The position numbers and the translations under genes were made by a program. Below are positions 5,554 to 6,634 of a stretch of DNA of 6,634 bases, in pieces (position 1 is the stretch's first letter; each line of letters opens with the position of its first letter). Under the pieces are notes generated by a model that was given only the letters and a program-made list of their open reading frames with translations, was not told the DNA's origin and did not search any database. Source of the DNA: Sediminispirochaeta sp. (GTDB taxonomy: Bacteria; Spirochaetota; Spirochaetia; DSM-16054; Sediminispirochaetaceae); NCBI GenBank assembly GCA_011046055.1, contig DSBN01000336.1:1-6634 (forward strand). The letters run 5' to 3'.

Positions 5554-6540
5554 TTAATTTTTCTTTTTTTCTCTCTTCTTAGCGATTTTTTTCACCGCCG
5601 TCGAAAAACTCCGATCCTTCCGCGCGCTGGTATACCCGATCTCGATGATCTCCTCGGCCTTGTGAAAATCATTCAGCTCGTACTCCAGCAAGTCGGGGTG
5701 GAGATAGGCGCTTACCTTTTTCCGGTCGATGTCCGGTCCGGTCGCCCCGTCCACAATCGCCATCACCTTTGTCACCATCTCGGTCAGGCTGTGGTCCTCC
5801 TCCTTCGATTTACCCAAGCTTCCCACAAACTTCGAAAAGGAAAAGGTCTCCTGCCGCTGCTTCTGAAAGATCTGCACCATCCGCCTCACCTTCCCGGCAA
5901 AATCCTCGTCCTCTTCGTCCTGCCGCGCTCCATGATTTCTCGATTCCGCTTCTCCCACAAAATCAGAGGTCATCAACCGCCGCGGTTCCGCCGGCTGCAG
6001 CTGCGGTGCCACATCCACCACTATGTTTGTATCTCCCAGCTCCTGTCCTACGTCCCAGGGCAGGTTGTTCAACACTCCCCCGTCGACCAAATACCGCCCC
6101 TGGTATTGGTAGGGCTTAAAAATCGCCGGTATCGACATGCTGGCGATCATCCCGTCGATCAACCGCCCCCGATCGAAGACCACCTCCTGTCCGGTGTCCA
6201 CGTCCACCGCCACGCAACGATACTCGATTTCCAAATCTTCGATGTGGATGTCCCCCACAAAGCCGTGAAAAAAATCCCGAATCCCATCGGTATCAATAAT
6301 TCCACCGCGAGGAAAGGAGGGAAAAAACAGACGCACCAGCTCAATCGACTTCACCTGATCGGCGATCTGCTGGATCTGCTTCGCCTCGTATCCAAAGGCG
6401 TACAGCCCGCCGACGATCGCGCCCATCGAGGTGCCTACCACTGCTTCGGGTCGCAGATCCAACTCTTCCAGATACTTCAAAACGCCAACGTGGGCGTAGC
6501 CGAAGGCGGCTCCGCCGCTCAAGGTATATACGATTTTCAT
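5554..6540 (-). CDS. Patatin-like phospholipase (RssA-like)
   Basis: This 328-aa protein is a serine acyl hydrolase that would cleave acyl chains from phospholipids or related lipids. The oxyanion-hole loop is SGGAAFGYAHVG (8-19), the nucleophile elbow is GTSMG with S38, and the dyad aspartate is D153 in YLVDGGVLNN. The SIPAIFKP stretch (136-143) between them is also typical. There is no signal peptide, so it is probably cytoplasmic or at the inner face of the membrane. After the catalytic domain (to about residue 190) comes a charged region (RQDEEDEDFAGKVRRM), and the protein ends in a lysine-rich tail, KKIAKKREKKKN, which may bind acidic lipids or nucleic acid. An in-frame TAA four codons upstream fixes ATG 6540 as the first ATG; no clear Shine-Dalgarno precedes it. 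Family certain; substrate unknown. Confidence 0.93.
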   Translation of the reverse strand: MKIVYTLSGGAAFGYAHVGVLKYLEELDLRPEAVVGTSMGAIVGGLYAFGYEAKQIQQIADQVKSIELVRLFFPSFPRGGIIDTDGIRDFFHGFVGDIHIEDLEIEYRCVAVDVDTGQEVVFDRGRLIDGMIASMSIPAIFKPYQYQGRYLVDGGVLNNLPWDVGQELGDTNIVVDVAPQLQPAEPRRLMTSDFVGEAESRNHGARQDEEDEDFAGKVRRMVQIFQKQRQETFSFSKFVGSLGKSKEEDHSLTEMVTKVMAIVDGATGPDIDRKKVSAYLHPDLLEYELNDFHKAEEIIEIGYTSARKDRSFSTAVKKIAKKREKKKN

Positions 6541-6594
6541 GGTGCTATAAATTTACACCCATCTCCAGCCCATAGCAATACAGTTTTTCGAAAA

Positions 6595-6625
6595 TTGGTG
6601 CTAAACAGGACTAATTGCTTATAAT
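6595..6625 (+). promoter_or_regulatory. Possible rightward promoter at the window edge
   Basis: TTGGTG (6595-6600) and a perfect TATAAT (6620-6625) are 19 nt apart, slightly long spacing. It would drive a gene to the right of the window, divergent from the patatin gene. Weak evidence apart from the -10 box. Confidence 0.3.
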
Positions 6626-6634
6626 AGAGTGAAT

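Noticed and set aside
5368..6624. 418-codon plus-strand open frame over the patatin gene and trp leader.
   Set aside because: It runs across the attenuator and opposite an intact patatin gene with GxSxG and DGG motifs; its own translation resembles no protein.

Overview
The window looks like a piece of a spirochaete chromosome. By eye it has moderately high GC, with coding regions richer in G+C than the intergenic stretches. The main taxonomic clue is a TatT-type lipoprotein, a family best known from Treponema and its relatives. There are six clear protein genes, one of them cut by the left edge, plus two small reading frames that I derived directly from the sequence and a detailed set of regulatory elements. 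I see no rRNA, tRNA, CRISPR array, phage or insertion sequence.

Layout. (1) Bases 1-1330 (+): an exported protein with a CsgG/LpoB-like and FlgT-like periplasmic part and a C-terminal region resembling an outer-membrane barrel. It starts just outside the window. (2) Bases 1352-2368 (+): the lipoprotein TatT, in the same operon, followed by an intrinsic terminator at 2375-2406. (3) Bases 2370-2882 (-): a small membrane Fe-S protein with two CxxxCPxG motifs, whose 3' end contains that terminator. (4) Bases 2883-3093: a divergent intergenic region with a perfect 21-bp inverted repeat. (5) Bases 3094-3702 (+): a LysE/RhtB amino-acid exporter. (6) Bases 3757-5551 (-): a tryptophan-controlled transcription unit, read right to left as promoter, leader peptide with three consecutive Trp codons, attenuator, trpB2 and a 50-codon small ORF. 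(7) Bases 5554-6540 (-): a patatin-like phospholipase.

The main discovery is the 250-bp leader of trpB2. A TTGACA promoter drives a short ORF (5513-5418, minus) with the codons UGG UGG UGG placed exactly at the foot of a 10-bp hairpin. A sequence able to pair with the next arm follows, and then a 16-bp stem with a run of seven U residues just ahead of the trpB2 ribosome-binding site. This has the full architecture of a ribosome-mediated trp attenuator, in front of a lone tryptophan synthase beta chain of the TrpB2 class. The leader ATG lies at the predicted transcription start and has no Shine-Dalgarno sequence, so it may be translated leaderless.

How the genes may work together: the attenuator would raise TrpB2 when charged tRNA-Trp is scarce. 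The 50-aa ORF after trpB2 has an excellent ribosome-binding site and precedes a GC-rich hairpin, so it is probably co-expressed. The neighbouring LysE-type exporter converges on this unit and could handle Trp or a related amino acid, but that is inference. The left operon (barrel-like protein plus TatT) looks like a separate envelope or periplasmic ligand-handling unit.
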